This document shows, piece by piece, positions 7,904 to 13,878 of a stretch of DNA of 16,103 bases. The stretch is taken from positions 1-16,103 of the forward strand of contig JAKBAC010000070.1 of the NCBI GenBank assembly GCA_021809365.1. Reading direction: 5' to 3'. The DNA comes from Planctomycetota bacterium (lineage in GTDB: Bacteria > Planctomycetota > Phycisphaerae > WQYP01). Position 1 is the stretch's first letter. Each line of letters opens with the position of its first letter. Below the pieces are notes generated by a model. That model made no database searches. It had not been told where the DNA came from and saw nothing but the letters and a program-made list of their open reading frames with translations. The translations under genes and the position numbers were made by a program.

Positions 7904-9012
7904 TATGTATCGAGCATGGATTCAAGCTGCTTTTCCCGCGCCAGATCGCGTAGAGCGGAAGTTAATTCAAACATGTCTCCGGCAATGATTTTTTCCAGAG
8001 GAAAGTTGCGGTTCAGGCGGTGATCGGTAAGCCGATTCTGCGGAAAGTTGTACGTGCGAATGCGTTCATTGCGGTCCCCGCTGCCGATCATTTCCTTGCG
8101 CGCATCGGAGCGGGCGGCGCGGCGCTGCTGATCATAAAACTCGAACACTCGTGAACGCAAAATCCGCCAGGCTTTGTCGCGGTTCTTGTGCTGGCTGCGC
8201 TCATCACGCATGCGCACGACGATGCCGGTGGGCAAGTGGTTCAATTGCACCGCCGATTCCACCTTGTTGACATTCTGCCCACCTGGACCACCGGCGCGGG
8301 AAACATCTTCCCGCACATCCGCGGGATTGATTTCAATGGCCGATTGGTCCGGCTCAGGCAGAACCGCAACCGTGGCGGCGCTGGTATGAATTCGGCCTTG
8401 CGTTTCCGTCTGCGGAACTCTCTGAACTCTGTGCCCGCCACCTTCCATTCCCAGCAATTCCACGACCCCCGCGCCGCGGACATTGACAATAATTTCCCGA
8501 AATCCGCCATGCTCCGTGGGGGAAAAATCCAGCACATCAAAACGCCAGTTGTTTTTCTCGCTGAAACGCCGATACATGTCCGCGAGATCACGGGCAAAAA
8601 GCGCGGCTTCATCACCGCCGGTGCCCGCCCGGATTTCCAGCATGACCGAATCCGACGCCCCGCGCTGGGCGGCAAGAAAGTCATTGAGCATGTCATTGAG
8701 CAGTGTGTAAATTTCCGGATTCAATTCAGCCAGATGCATGCGCGCCATATCGCGAAACTCGGCGCTTTCAGAAACATCGTCGATGATCTGCCTGGCTTCC
8801 GCCGCGTCCTTATTGAGTTTCAGATAGCGCCGGTAGAGAATCAGCGACTTTTCAAGGCGGCCATTCTCACGCGAGATTTCCGCCACGCGCGCCGGATTCA
8901 GCGTCGCCCCCGCTTCTTCCAATTCACGTTCAATGGCTCCCTGCCGCTCGTGCATGGCGTGGAGCTTTCTTAGCACCAGCTCATGCGCTTTACTTATTCC
9001 ATCATCCGACAT
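7903..9012 (-). CDS. prfA: Peptide chain release factor 1
   Basis: 369 residues from ATG 9012, preceded by GGAGAG; the in-frame TTG at 9027 overlaps that site and is rejected. RF1 reads UAA and UAG and triggers peptide release. Motifs in order are an N-terminal coiled-coil domain (about 1-115), LEIRAGTGGDEAALFA (125-140), the codon-recognition tripeptide in RVPQTETQGRIHTS (P200-Q201-T202), and the catalytic GGQ in GGPGGQNVNK (G244-G245-Q246), then VRMRDERSQHKN. A PxT tripeptide, not SPF, identifies RF1 rather than RF2. The middle residue is Gln, where Ala or Val is usual. Length is normal for RF1 (~360). It lies 105 bp downstream of rpmE on the same strand, a common bacterial order. prmC, often next, is not present; the YceI-like gene converges instead. 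Confidence 0.97.
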   Translation of the reverse strand: MSDDGISKAHELVLRKLHAMHERQGAIERELEEAGATLNPARVAEISRENGRLEKSLILYRRYLKLNKDAAEARQIIDDVSESAEFRDMARMHLAELNPEIYTLLNDMLNDFLAAQRGASDSVMLEIRAGTGGDEAALFARDLADMYRRFSEKNNWRFDVLDFSPTEHGGFREIIVNVRGAGVVELLGMEGGGHRVQRVPQTETQGRIHTSAATVAVLPEPDQSAIEINPADVREDVSRAGGPGGQNVNKVESAVQLNHLPTGIVVRMRDERSQHKNRDKAWRILRSRVFEFYDQQRRAARSDARKEMIGSGDRNERIRTYNFPQNRLTDHRLNRNFPLEKIIAGDMFELTSALRDLAREKQLESMLDT

Positions 9013-9117
9013 ATCGCAACTCTCCAAAGGCGCGCCGCCCCGGCACAGAGTACAAACAAAAACGCCGCGCCACGCCTTGCGGCGGACACGACGTTGATTA
9101 CCATGGAAGGCGGTATG

Positions 9118-9348
9118 CTAGGCGTTGCTCTTCGAGGCCTTTTTGGCATCGAAATTGGCGTACTTCTTCTGGAAGCGTTCCACACGTCCGGCGGTATCGA
9201 CGAATTTCTGCTTACCGGTATAAAACGGGTGGCATACGCCGCAGATATCCACTTCAATCCGCTTGGCCGAAGAACCGGTTTCAAACGTATTGCCGCAAGC
9301 ACAATGTGCTTTGACAAAATTGTAATTGGGATGAACTTTGGCTTTCAT
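9118..9348 (-). CDS. rpmE: Ribosomal protein bL31, zinc-binding form
   Basis: 76 residues from ATG 9348, with an AAAGG site upstream; the earlier in-frame ATG at 9363 would add only MKGSI and overlaps that site. bL31 bridges the two ribosomal subunits. It starts MKAKVHPNY as in most bL31 proteins and keeps all four zinc cysteines, C16 and C18 (HCACGN) and C36 and C39 ([15 protein letters not shown]). It is therefore the C+ (RpmE) type and not the zinc-independent paralogue. The C-terminal tail is Lys-rich (AKKASKSNA). It is transcribed toward prfA, and the pair probably forms an operon. Confidence 0.96.
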   Translation of the reverse strand: MKAKVHPNYNFVKAHCACGNTFETGSSAKRIEVDICGVCHPFYTGKQKFVDTAGRVERFQKKYANFDAKKASKSNA

Positions 9349-9433
9349 AATAGAACCTTTCATTGCATTTTACGAAAATCATTTCCTCAACCGCCGCAAT
9401 CCGTCCATGCGGCATTACCACTCGTGCCCTGTT

Positions 9434-9453
9434 CCACCCGTAATTACGGGTGG
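9434..9453. terminator. Perfect 20-bp palindrome between tRNA-Met and rpmE, possible terminator
   Basis: CCACCCGTAATTACGGGTGG is its own reverse complement and can form an 8-bp stem with an AATT loop. It lies 30 bases beyond the 3' end of the minus-strand tRNA-Met and upstream of rpmE. No T-run follows on the minus strand, so it may be a terminator, a processing signal or a protein-binding palindrome. Confidence 0.45.
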
Positions 9454-9483
9454 ATTGGTTTCAAACCCTACGGGCGGGGGCAC

Positions 9484-9556
9484 TAGCGGCGTCCGGACTC
9501 GAACCGGAGACCTTGGGCTTATGAATCCCGCGCTCTACCAACTGAGCTACGCCGCC
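9484..9556 (-). tRNA. tRNA-Met(CAT), elongator type
   Basis: A 73-nt cloverleaf on the minus strand. The acceptor stem GGCGGCG pairs with CGCCGCT (one G-U at the end), the D-arm is GCTC...GAGC, the anticodon loop TTCATAA carries CAT, the T-arm is TCCGG-TTCGAGT-CCGGA, and the discriminator is A. CCA is not encoded. The anticodon stem CGGGA/GCCCA has only three Watson-Crick pairs, with A-G and C-A at its ends. A closed first acceptor pair and no run of three G-C pairs at the base of the anticodon stem loop speak against initiator tRNA. A tRNA-Ile read through lysidine-modified CAU cannot be fully excluded. Confidence 0.93.
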
Positions 9557-9573
9557 GGATTTCCAAGCCCAGT

Positions 9574-9603
9574 AGTATAGCCGAAGGCCACGCCCTGTTG
9601 CAA
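9574..9603 (-). promoter_or_regulatory. Sigma-70 type promoter of tRNA-Met
   Basis: On the minus strand TTGCAA (9603-9598) and TATACT (9579-9574) are separated by 18 bases. The -10 box ends 17 bases before the tRNA 5' end, as expected. Confidence 0.6.
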
Positions 9604-9630
9604 ATCGCCGGAAATTCACCGCAAATCGGG

Positions 9631-9717
9631 GTGGGCGGCTGCCGCCGAGAGCAGTGGAACAGGAGAAAGTTGAACAGGAGAGCGAATCGGGCTGCGGCCC
9701 GATTAGAGCAGGTGTGG
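9631..9717. repeat. Modular hairpin repeat, copy A (diverged)
   Basis: It begins with a GGCGGC-T-GCCGCC inverted repeat (9635-9647). Then follow GAGCAG, AGTTGAACAGGAGAGCG and the palindromic segment AATCGGGCTGCGGCCCGATT (9685-9704, stem AATCGGGC/GCCCGATT with loop TGCG), then AGAGCAGGTGTG. It aligns with copies B and C throughout, but the first hairpin is a different sequence that still base-pairs. Confidence 0.8.
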
Positions 9718-9745
9718 GAACAACGAACAACAGGGCGCTGCGCTT

Positions 9746-9895
9746 AACGAGCAACGAGTAACGAACAACGGGGGCACTGTGGCGACGACGAGGTTATTTA
9801 CCACAACGACACAACGACACAAAGATACGACGATGGAACGACACGCTTCAACGAAACGCTACGCTTCAACGAGTAACGAGCGACGAGCAACAGAG
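9746..9895. repeat. Cluster of short degenerate tandem repeats
   Basis: Four 7-bp units of the form AACGAGN run from 9746 to 9773, and four more from 9868 to 9895. An 8-bp unit ACAACGAC occurs twice plus a diverged third at 9803-9826. ACGCTTCAACGA occurs at 9843-9854 and again at 9861-9872. TATTTACCAC (9795-9804) is also found at the start of copy D. I see no coding frame with credible content here. Confidence 0.85.
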
Positions 9896-9937
9896 TGACA
9901 CGCACCGCGATGACGCGGGGACGGAACGACGGTTAGC

Positions 9938-9964
9938 CACAGAGATCACAGAGATCACAGAGGT
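9938..9964. repeat. Three 9-bp tandem units (CACAGAGAT)
   Basis: CACAGAGAT, CACAGAGAT and CACAGAGGT stand in line. Similar CACAGAG-type arrays are, as I recall, scattered in the intergenic DNA of several environmental phyla, including Planctomycetota. Confidence 0.85.
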
Positions 9965-9980
9965 TGGGATAATACGACGA

Positions 9981-10049
9981 TATTTACCACGAGGTAGCGG
10001 CGGCCCTTGCCGCAGAGCAGGAGAACAGATAGAGAGTTGACAGTAGAGC
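9981..10049. repeat. Modular hairpin repeat, copy D (partial)
   Basis: It starts TATTTACCACGAGGTAGCGG, which matches 19 of 20 bases of the segment at 15819-15838. A GCGGC...GCCGC hairpin with a 7-base loop and AGAGCAGGAGAACAG follow, then a run ending CAGTAGAGC. It then departs from the other copies before the AATCGGG palindrome. This is a mosaic of the start of copy C and the middle of copy B. Confidence 0.75.
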
Positions 10050-10127
10050 ACATAAGGCTGGAACTCAAGAAATGCTGTTGCAAGATGAGGCAACCCCTGC
10101 GGTCTACTTTCTATTTTCTACTTTCAA

Positions 10128-10238
10128 GGTAGCCGCTGCGGCGGCTGGAGCAGGTGAACAGTACAGAGTTGAGCAGTAGAGCGAATCGGGCCGCGGCCCG
10201 ATTAGAGCAGGTGTGAGTAGAACAGGTGAACAGTAGAG
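10128..10238. repeat. Modular hairpin repeat, copy B (complete, 111 bp)
   Basis: The first 27 bases (10128-10154) are identical to 15842-15868 and contain the hairpin AGCCGC-TGCG-GCGGCT. A 12-base variable middle follows. The last 72 bases (10167-10238) match 15881-15952 at 71 positions and include the perfect 20-bp palindrome AATCGGGCCGCGGCCCGATT (10184-10203). Copies B and C have the same total length. Confidence 0.92.
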
Positions 10239-10847
10239 CAAATTCGGCCAAAGCAAGAGGATAGGCTGTCGCCAACAATGCAGCTTCTCCTGCGGTCTAC
10301 TGCTCAATCCATTTTTGCCAAAGCCCCGCCGCCGCACGGCTGGCTTGGAGAATTGCCGGCGGTTGCCGAACATTGGACACCGCGCTCCAGTCATCATTGC
10401 ACGGCGATTTGACTGCTGCTTGTTTCCGGGCATCACAACGCCATCCATTCTACCGCCGCATTGGGCACAGTCCAACAACCATAAATCCGCAACCCATTTC
10501 ATTAACTACTCACGTCCCCGTTGCGCTTCTCCGGCCTTTTTCGCCGTCGTGACGTTCCGGGACAGAACGATTTATTAAAAAATGTGATCAGGCCTGTGCC
10601 CGGAGGTCCACGCGGTTCTCAAAACGAAAAGGCCCTGCGATGTTCCCACGCTGCCTAATATTCGGCGTACCATGGCACCGTCGGCGGCGATGGTGTGCCG
10701 CAAATAGAATAATGGTGGGCAGTTTGTTCTTACGTTATCATCGGAGAAAACGCCCGCGTTTGACTGGTCCACAGTAGTGTGACTGCTCACAATACCTGGA
10801 TTGAAAATGGCCATTTGCGTGTGGCTGAAACGAATTGAAGGTATGGT
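10239..10847. other. Gene-free stretch upstream of the HNH gene
   Basis: No credible gene on either strand. CCTGCGGTCTACT occurs near 10288 and also near 10096, upstream of copy B, so it brackets the repeat. A 19-bp stretch at 10672-10690 is identical to part of the PII gene (4584-4602). The open frames here are repeat-derived or antisense to the HNH gene. Confidence 0.5.
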
Positions 10848-12239
10848 ATGAACACATCGGCTTCCGACATGAGGTGTATCCTTTGCGACACCCCGTTGGC
10901 GGGCCAAAACAGGCAGCGGGAACACGCCATTCCGCGTGGAATTGGCGGACGGATCGTATCGGATGCGATCACCTGTAGCAGTTGTAACAACAAGGCCGGC
11001 TCAACGAGTGATAGAGATCTCTGCGAGTGCTATTTCATTGTCACCGGAACACTTTCCGAGTTCCTGCCGACCGAAAGCGACACGATTGGTAACACATCGG
11101 GAATCGCAATCCTTAGGGACCAAGGCAGGGAGTTCCGAGCTAAGATTCCGCTCGACCCGGAGCGAAGCGCGAACGGTACATACGTCGCCACCGAACGGTC
11201 GAGCGGCCAGAAGCGCGTAATCGGTGCGGACGCAGAATCAGCCCTCGGTGAAGCAGAAAGAATTGGCCGCTCGCTATACGGCGAAGGTAGATTCCGAATA
11301 GAAGCTGTTCCCGCGCCGTGCCTGCCCGTGTACGAGAAAAGAGATGTTCCATTGCCCCAATCGATCAGCGTCCAATGCGGGGCGCTCAAGGCCGGTTTCC
11401 TGACACTCGCGGCCCTGAAAGCCGAATCCCACGGCGTCGATCTCTGGTCAGAGCAATTTGATACCGCCCGAGCCACAATCAAGGCGGTTGATGGCACATC
11501 TCTCGCCGAGGGCCAAGTGTGCGTCCCGACCCTTCCTAAATCAAAGATCGGTGTATCACTTGGGCTGCACCAGGAACTCCTGCCAAGCTTGCTGCAAATT
11601 AGGCAATTAATAACCTTTCCTCGCACCGATTTCGAGCATTTCATCACGCTTTCCGGAAACGCGGCCAGCCAAAGCTTAGAACTCTTCGTCGTAGTCTTTT
11701 CCGCACATGTTTTTGCATTTCGGCTTGCGAACGATTGGCAGGGTGGCGATATCGTATTGGTAGCCGCCAACGGGATTCTGAGGAATTCCAGTTACTCGTC
11801 CCTGAGTCGGTGCCGCGTCAGCCCGTTTTCCGCCACACAACGGAATTCGCCAATGGGCCAAAGCGGCTCCAAAATGGAAAACTCCATCTTGGTTCCCGGC
11901 CTCTACGCCCGAGCCAAGGCGTACCAGTTTCGCCATTCGGAGCAGTTCCAGAGAATCATTATTTGCGACGAAATGAACCGTTTTGGCACGTTGGCCAAAA
12001 CGCTCTCTAAAATATTGGAGATGGCTTATCCATCGAATCTCGACGCTCCTCCGTGGCGAGAACAACGCGCTGCGATGGTGGCGAAGGCAACCAGCATGCA
12101 ATGTGGTGCGGCCCTTACCGACACCCAAACCAAACAGGCAGCGGAATTGATTGCGGAGGCTATCGACAACTTGGCGAAAGAAGGTATATTTCCATCCTCC
12201 TATGGTCAGGGCGTAATCGACAGACACGTCGGAGAGTGA
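10848..12239 (+). CDS. Large protein with N-terminal HNH (HNH_5-like) nuclease module
   Basis: 463 residues from ATG 10848, with GAAGG about six bases upstream. Residues 10-58 match the HNH-type zinc-finger nuclease pattern: CxxC (C10, C13), the catalytic-type E25-H26 in REHAIPRGIGG, then CSSCNNKAG (C43, C46, N47, N48) and a closing aspartate pair near 55-57. This arrangement resembles the HNH_5 group found in many uncharacterised bacterial proteins. The remaining ~400 residues match nothing I recognise. There is no signal peptide or membrane segment, and the C-terminal part (about 410-455) is helical and Ala-rich. The gene sits alone in a repeat-rich, partly degraded region, 60 bp before a truncated nuclease-like gene, which fits an accessory or defence role, but that is inference. 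Metal-dependent DNA cleavage is predicted from the motif only. Confidence 0.72.
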   Translation: MNTSASDMRCILCDTPLAGQNRQREHAIPRGIGGRIVSDAITCSSCNNKAGSTSDRDLCECYFIVTGTLSEFLPTESDTIGNTSGIAILRDQGREFRAKIPLDPERSANGTYVATERSSGQKRVIGADAESALGEAERIGRSLYGEGRFRIEAVPAPCLPVYEKRDVPLPQSISVQCGALKAGFLTLAALKAESHGVDLWSEQFDTARATIKAVDGTSLAEGQVCVPTLPKSKIGVSLGLHQELLPSLLQIRQLITFPRTDFEHFITLSGNAASQSLELFVVVFSAHVFAFRLANDWQGGDIVLVAANGILRNSSYSSLSRCRVSPFSATQRNSPMGQSGSKMENSILVPGLYARAKAYQFRHSEQFQRIIICDEMNRFGTLAKTLSKILEMAYPSNLDAPPWREQRAAMVAKATSMQCGAALTDTQTKQAAELIAEAIDNLAKEGIFPSSYGQGVIDRHVGE

Positions 12240-12298
12240 AGGGAGAATGCACGTTGGGAAAGATTATCGTTCACCTTGATAACTCCAAAGGATCAGCC

Positions 12299-12544
12299 AT
12301 GGCCGAACCAACTTATTTGACGCTTGCCAGCTATCGCGCCTGCGTTACCCGCCTGCACGCGGCTTGGCCGGCATTTCTGGAGATCCGCAATGATCGACTG
12401 CGCCACGGTGATGAATCGGAAAAAGTTGCCGAGGCCATTATAGAAGACCTGCTGACCGGTGTGCTGGATTGGGCCAAGGGCGATCTGGCCTATCAAATTG
12501 AATATGCCGACATTGTATTAGCCCGGATATTTCATCAGTTTTAG
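12299..12544 (+). pseudogene. Probable truncated nuclease-like protein (N-terminal fragment)
   Basis: 81 residues from ATG 12299, with AAAGGA seven bases upstream; the frame is open further upstream only as antisense-like sequence overlapping the HNH gene. It reads as real protein, helical and acidic. A segment ESEKVAEAIIEDLLTGVLDW leads into QIEYADIVLA. That order, a helix with E followed by a strand ending in DIVL, resembles the start of HsdR-N or other PD-(D/E)XK nuclease folds, where an ExK strand should follow. Here the frame ends nine residues later (RIFHQF), so the catalytic half is absent. I therefore read it as a fragment left by a truncation. The match is by motif memory only, and an intact small protein is possible. 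It is co-directional with the HNH gene. Confidence 0.5.
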
Positions 12545-12629
12545 CTGGCGGCGGCTTGGCCGCAGGCGTTGCACTTAGTAAAATCAATGTCGTGGTAGCG
12601 TTTTTTTCGGTTTGCAAGGAGGCAAGGTC

Positions 12630-12761
12630 ATGTCTACAGACTGTACCACCAAATCCATCTCATTGTCGTCGCTTGAGCGTTCTACATATAGATCAACAAA
12701 CGTCAGGGTGAATCCGAATTGGCCGCAAGAAAAGAAAGGAAAATCGCATGAATCAAAATAG
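12630..12761 (+). CDS. Small ORF, 43 residues, with a strong ribosome-binding site
   Basis: AAGGAGG at 12616-12622 lies seven bases before ATG 12630, the best Shine-Dalgarno match in the right half. The product is polar, rich in Ser, Thr and Lys, begins MSTDCTTKSISLSSLERSTY, and ends in a Lys-rich tail (QEKKGKSHESK). It has no hydrophobic segment and matches no family I know. A 61-codon antisense frame (12584-12769) overlaps it but starts with TTG and lacks a ribosome-binding site. Coding is supported mainly by the initiation site, so this is tentative. Confidence 0.35.
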   Translation: MSTDCTTKSISLSSLERSTYRSTNVRVNPNWPQEKKGKSHESK

Positions 12762-12782
12762 TATGTCAAGATGATGGGGGCC

Positions 12783-12824
12783 GAGGAGAATTCTGCGCCT
12801 TACTAAAAAGACAGAAAATTCCTC
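12783..12824. terminator. Imperfect inverted repeat, possible terminator of the minus-strand gene
   Basis: GAGGAGAATTCTG (12783-12795) and CAGAAAATTCCTC (12812-12824) can pair with a 3-by-3 internal loop around a 16-base loop. It lies downstream of the minus-strand ORF that ends at 12900. Confidence 0.3.
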
Positions 12825-12899
12825 GCCGCCCGAACCGATCCGAAGACACCGGGCTGCCACCAGTTAAAACTGATGAAATGTCCGGGTTAGTAATATCGG

Positions 12900-13334
12900 T
12901 TATTGCCGTGAGACCGAGGGGACGAGGTGAAAAATGAATGTGCGTTTGGTGTGGCTGGGGTACCAATTCACCGCGTAGTGTTTATTGCGGGCAAAAAGTT
13001 CTAGGGCCTGATAGGTGGCAAAACCGCTGGGGCGTACCAGAAAAATCAGCACGGTCTGGCTGGGCCGATTATTTACCAGACACTGCGGCGGATTGCTGGA
13101 TGAGACAAATTGTGAAAGCGTATCAGGTACCGCGCCGGCGCGGCGCGTAAAGGTCTCGATAAGTCCTTGTCTCGACTTATGGAAATCCTTGGAGCCGATG
13201 CGCCAAATACGGTTGTTGGCCACCTCAAACAATACATTGTTCCGGGTGGTCTTGTAGGAATGCGGAATGTAGTCGTCCGCAGCGTGCTCCTCCCGCAATT
13301 TTTTGAGGGCGCGCGTTCGTTTTTCTGTGGCCAC
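12900..13334 (-). CDS. Coiled-coil protein fragment, probably N-terminally degraded
   Basis: 144 residues from GTG 13334, with GAGGG seven bases upstream. The frame stays open upstream to a TAA at 13457-13455. That extension (KLRQEIKATEGQ...) continues the same Lys/Glu-rich coiled-coil character, so the real start may be lost. Seven codons beyond the TAA is an in-frame ATG (13478), which suggests a broken longer gene. After the coiled coil come a predicted beta segment NNVLFEVANNRIWRI and a C-terminal VLIFLVRPSGFATYQAL...YAVNWYP. From memory these two segments resemble planctomycete proteins (VPVFxEC...NRxxP, then FLVRPxGIxxF) encoded near ExbB/ExbD-like channels. Those proteins carry an N-terminal membrane helix, which is missing here. 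The function is unknown. Confidence 0.5.
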   Translation of the reverse strand: MATEKRTRALKKLREEHAADDYIPHSYKTTRNNVLFEVANNRIWRIGSKDFHKSRQGLIETFTRRAGAVPDTLSQFVSSSNPPQCLVNNRPSQTVLIFLVRPSGFATYQALELFARNKHYAVNWYPSHTKRTFIFHLVPSVSRQ

Positions 13335-13406
13335 CGCCTGGCCCTCTGTGGCCTTAATTTCCTGGCGTAGTTTTGCGGCCGTCGAGGGACTGTTCAGGTG
13401 CTGGAG

Positions 13407-13548
13407 TTTGGCCAGTTGCTTGCACGCCGTGGGGAAATAACATGAGGCCGGATTTTACGACGATAGTTCGCGCCACATTTTTTTAAGGCAAAAACTGGAT
13501 ATGACACTGGCCGAATAGGACGGCTGGCCATTGCGGCAACTGGCCAAA
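13407..13548. repeat. 13-bp perfect inverted repeat pair
   Basis: TTTGGCCAGTTGC at 13407-13419 is repeated inverted at 13536-13548, 116 bases apart, flanking the point where the minus-strand coiled-coil frame breaks. No target-site duplication is obvious. Confidence 0.55.
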
Positions 13549-13564
13549 GGATTAAAATGGAGCC

Positions 13565-13849
13565 ATGAATAACACCAATAATCATAAGCGCTGGTATTTC
13601 AAGACCGACAATAAGTTTGGCCATCGAAGGCCGCGTATATCCAAGGAGTTGGTGCGGGACGTGATGCCGGGATAGGTTGACTTGGAAACCTTCGGCAAAC
13701 ATTTGAACCAAGGGATTGTGAAGGCCAAGGCAGGCCACGTTCACACATTGCTGCGCTGTGCCGAGGTTATCGGGATTTTACTGCTGGGCGACGGCAGATT
13801 CGTACCGCGGCCATGGAATCGGCGGGAAGCGCGGTTGAAGTGGAACTGA
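13565..13849 (+). pseudogene. Small unknown gene interrupted by an in-frame TAG
   Basis: From ATG 13565 (GGAG just upstream) the frame encodes 36 residues (MNNTNNHKRWYFKTD...VRDVMPG), then TAG at 13673-13675. The same frame then continues for 57 protein-like residues (VDLETFGKHLNQG..., LLRCAEVIGILLLGDG, RFVPRPWNRREARLKWN) to TGA at 13847. The two halves look like one soluble protein of about 94 residues. A CAG to TAG change would explain the stop. There is no good start for the second half. No family is recognised. The gene ends 29 bp before the 560-residue protein gene and has the same direction. Confidence 0.5.
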
Positions 13850-13878
13850 TGGCGATGCCCAAGTAGGAGGAAATTATC

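Noticed and set aside
8188..8973. 261-codon plus-strand open frame opposite prfA
   Set aside because: It lies wholly antisense to a textbook release factor gene and its translation has no recognisable domain; GC-rich coding DNA commonly leaves such open antisense frames.
9461..9754. 97-codon minus-strand frame
   Set aside because: It reads through tRNA-Met and repeat copy A in one frame and cannot be a real gene.
9640..10240. CRISPR array
   Set aside because: Repeats are modular, of unequal length and irregularly spaced, with no constant direct repeat and unique spacers; no cas genes are present.
10104..10502. 132-codon minus-strand frame between the repeats and the HNH gene
   Set aside because: Its C-terminal third is a translation of repeat copy B. 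The peptide TPALIGPRPDSL reappears in the frame over copy A, so it is repeat-derived and not a conserved protein.
10575..10925. Minus-strand 116-codon frame as a transposase remnant
   Set aside because: It overlaps the start of the HNH gene in antisense and shows no DDE or other transposase motif.
11030..11770. 246-codon minus-strand frame opposite the HNH gene
   Set aside because: The plus-strand frame has a clear CxxC/EH/CxxCNN signature and a ribosome-binding site; the antisense product is Ser/Arg-rich and featureless.
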